Assembly: GCA_027625915.1 (NCBI GenBank)
Contig: JANTQA010000045.1
Coordinates: 1,612,001 to 1,676,000 of the forward strand
Length of the DNA stretch: 64,000 bases
Source: Anaeramoeba flamelloides
Taxonomy: Eukaryota; Metamonada; Anaeramoebidae
Direction: 5' to 3'
Made by a program: the position numbers and the translations under genes. Below the pieces are notes generated by a model. That model was given only the letters and a program-made list of their open reading frames with translations, had not been told where the DNA came from and did no database searches. Numbering within the stretch: the first letter of the stretch is position 1; each line of letters starts with the position of its first letter. Shown here one piece after another: positions 62,579-64,000 of the stretch.

Positions 62579-63227
62579 CAGCAATAACAACAACTCTGAT
62601 GAGTATAATGCAAATAATATAAATAAATTATTCGATAATAGTAAATTTTTAAAAAATATTATTTATTATTTTGATGAAAATAAAATAATTAAAGAATTTT
62701 TATTATCAAATATTGATGTGAATAATAATGACAACGATAATAACCTTAATAATAATAATGATGATGATGATTTGAATGAAAATAATGATGAAGAAGTGGA
62801 TAATAAACATGAAAACAATGTAAATAATAATATTAATAATAACCACAATAAAAATAATGGTATTATTTATAATATTTTTAATTATATTTTAAATTTAGAT
62901 TATCAAAAATTAAATTATACTGTTTCAAAAAAAATTGTGAATTTATTATTGTTATTAACTACTAATAAAAAAAATTATTCTTTATTTTTAAAAAAAATTA
63001 TTTTAAAAATTAGATTTAAATCATTAAAAAATAAATTAATTAATTATTTTGATGAATTAAAGTTAATTGAAATAAATCAAAATAATAATTCAATAAAATT
63101 AATTTTAAATTTTCAATTCAATAATAGTAATTGTTATTGGAATAAATTAATCGGATTGAATAACAATTTAAAATATTTAACCAATCAATTAAACAATAAT
63201 TGTAAAAAAAAAATAATAAAATATTAA
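58086..63227 (+). CDS. HTT: Huntingtin orthologue, N-terminal and middle parts
   Basis: This open frame of 1713 residues starts at the first ATG after a T-rich leader. Huntingtin is a giant HEAT-repeat scaffold for vesicle transport and autophagy. Similarity is collinear with the human protein. Residues about 195-220, LKDHNSEWRRAASKMLCTIC, match human [20 protein letters not shown]. Then VKAIALENV (human VKALALSCV) and GDPQLIKRANSAL (GDPQVRGATAIL). Near residue 941, YLHLPIYLNLMDKL matches YHLPSYLKLHDVL. Near the end, YWNKLIGL matches YWSKLNDL. Family-foreign inserts are low complexity: an acidic tract (about 295-314), a QE-rich tract (about 456-485), polyglutamine (747-776) and N/D-rich tracts (about 1469-1510 and 1547-1590). 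The frame stops at 63227 next to a 10-A run, before the homology ends, so this stop is probably not the true end. Confidence 0.88.
60324..60413 (+). repeat. CAG/CAA polyglutamine tract inside huntingtin
   Basis: Thirty codons: 18 glutamines, His, 4 glutamines, Leu, 6 glutamines. The first block contains eight consecutive CAG codons flanked by CAA codons. It lies near residue 750, not at the N terminus as in vertebrate huntingtin, so the two polyglutamine tracts are not the same trait by position. Confidence 0.95.
62490..62600 (+). repeat. AAT/GAT trinucleotide tract coding for Asn/Asp
   Basis: An in-frame run of AAT, GAT and AAC codons within huntingtin. A related tract at 63478-63570 lies in the continuation of the gene. 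The antisense strand reads as a false Leu/Ser-rich protein. Confidence 0.9.
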
Positions 63228-63524
63228 AATTTTCAATTGAAAAAATTGAGATCAATATTATCGAAATTATTAAATTTTGTCAAAATTTATTATTATTTAT
63301 TTGTAATAATTTTCAAAAAAAGTTTATTAATCCCTAATTTTCTTTTTAAATACTATAGAATTTATTAATTTTTTAATAATCAACTATAAAATTAATAATA
63401 TCAATTTTCTAAAATATATTCAATATTTTTTTTAAAATAATTTTAAATCAAAAAAATTTAAAATTACAAATTAATAATAGCAATGATGATAATAATGATA
63501 ATAATGATAATGATAATAATGATA

Positions 63525-63559
<35 letters not shown>

Positions 63560-64000
63560 AATAATAACAATAATGATAAGAATAATAATATTGAAAATAA
63601 TGATAATAATAAAAAGAAAAATTTAAATTATGAAAAATTATTTATAATAAATTATTTTTTTAATGTAATAATAATAAATAATAATAAAAATTATAAACAA
63701 AATGTTTATAATATTAAATTAAATCTCGAAGAAAATATGAAATTAAAAGAATTATGTCACAATATCTTGAGACTGAATTATAAATTAGTTTTTCAAAATA
63801 AAATATTTGAAGGTTTATTTGAAGAAAATATTAAAAATTTCACTTTAGGTGATTTTTATGAACCATTACAAATTTTTAAAACTTTATTAAAAATTATTAA
63901 CATTTTGGGATTCAATTCAATAAAAGAGTTTAATTACTTATGGGACAAAATTTCAAAAATATTTCAATCAAAAGAAGAACAAGAATTTAAAAATATTATT
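63228..64000 (+). CDS. HTT: Huntingtin continuation, frame-broken and cut by window edge
   Basis: The reading continues past the stop at 63227 in other frames. From about 63214 a second frame reads KFSIEKIEINIIEIIKFC, comparable to the human region after YWSKLNDL. A third frame, 63361-63433, reads FINFLIINYKINNINF. From 63422 to the window edge a frame stays open for 193 codons and includes an N/D tract and INILGFNSIKEFNYLW, matching human INTLGWTSRTQFEETW. Frame changes coincide with homopolymers (A at 63204-63213, A near 63315-63321, T at 63426-63433). A short intron ending TATAG at 63358 may account for one of them. Assembly indels, an intron, or early decay are all possible. Confidence 0.7.

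Noticed and set aside
62234-62593. Leu/Ser-repeat protein on the minus strand
   Set aside because: It is the antisense of the Asn/Asp codon tract in huntingtin.

Overview
This is an A+T-rich nuclear segment from a single-celled eukaryote. The genes are split by GTAA-type introns with T-rich 3' ends, exons are less A+T-rich than their surroundings, homopolymer and TA runs are everywhere, and proteins carry Q, N/D and KE/QE low-complexity tracts. An amoeba-like protist (Amoebozoa or Anaeramoeba-like) fits, but I cannot prove the lineage. No rRNA, tRNA, CRISPR, phage or bacterial operon was seen.

Reading left to right I can support nine protein-coding genes. They are: a DHHC-type palmitoyltransferase with an eroded zinc domain (minus, 1940-9083); a small membrane protein with a bacterial-PH-like fold (minus, 12959-15685); SYS1 (plus, 18983-27150); a Rab32-family GTPase (plus, 30847-32607); ribosomal protein eL34 (minus, 38331-38811); a class I sirtuin (minus, 43353-44880); the nucleolar ribosome-biogenesis protein RRP1 (plus, 47242-48109); an acidic/basic low-complexity protein (plus, about 52091-52762); and a huntingtin orthologue that runs off the right edge (plus, from 58086). 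Several were assembled by hand from separated exons, with intron phases checked so that each product keeps one frame.

The most striking point is structural. Most introns are 60-510 bases, but DHHC, the PH-like gene and SYS1 have introns of 6187, 1908 and 7676 bases. The two largest each contain one copy, in opposite orientation, of the same TTAA-flanked non-coding DNA element. Smaller TA- or TTA-flanked inverted-repeat elements sit in these introns and between genes, some nested in one another, so transposon insertion is the likely cause of the intron growth.

Other points: a 7-base microexon encodes part of the P-loop of the Rab32-like protein; the huntingtin gene has an internal 18-residue polyglutamine tract that includes eight consecutive CAG codons; its 3' part shows a cluster of homopolymer-linked frame breaks; and a decayed, unidentified coding region lies just upstream of SYS1. 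DHHC, SYS1, Rab32 and huntingtin all relate to membrane traffic, but nothing indicates co-regulation. All homology statements come from remembered family sequences, not from a search.
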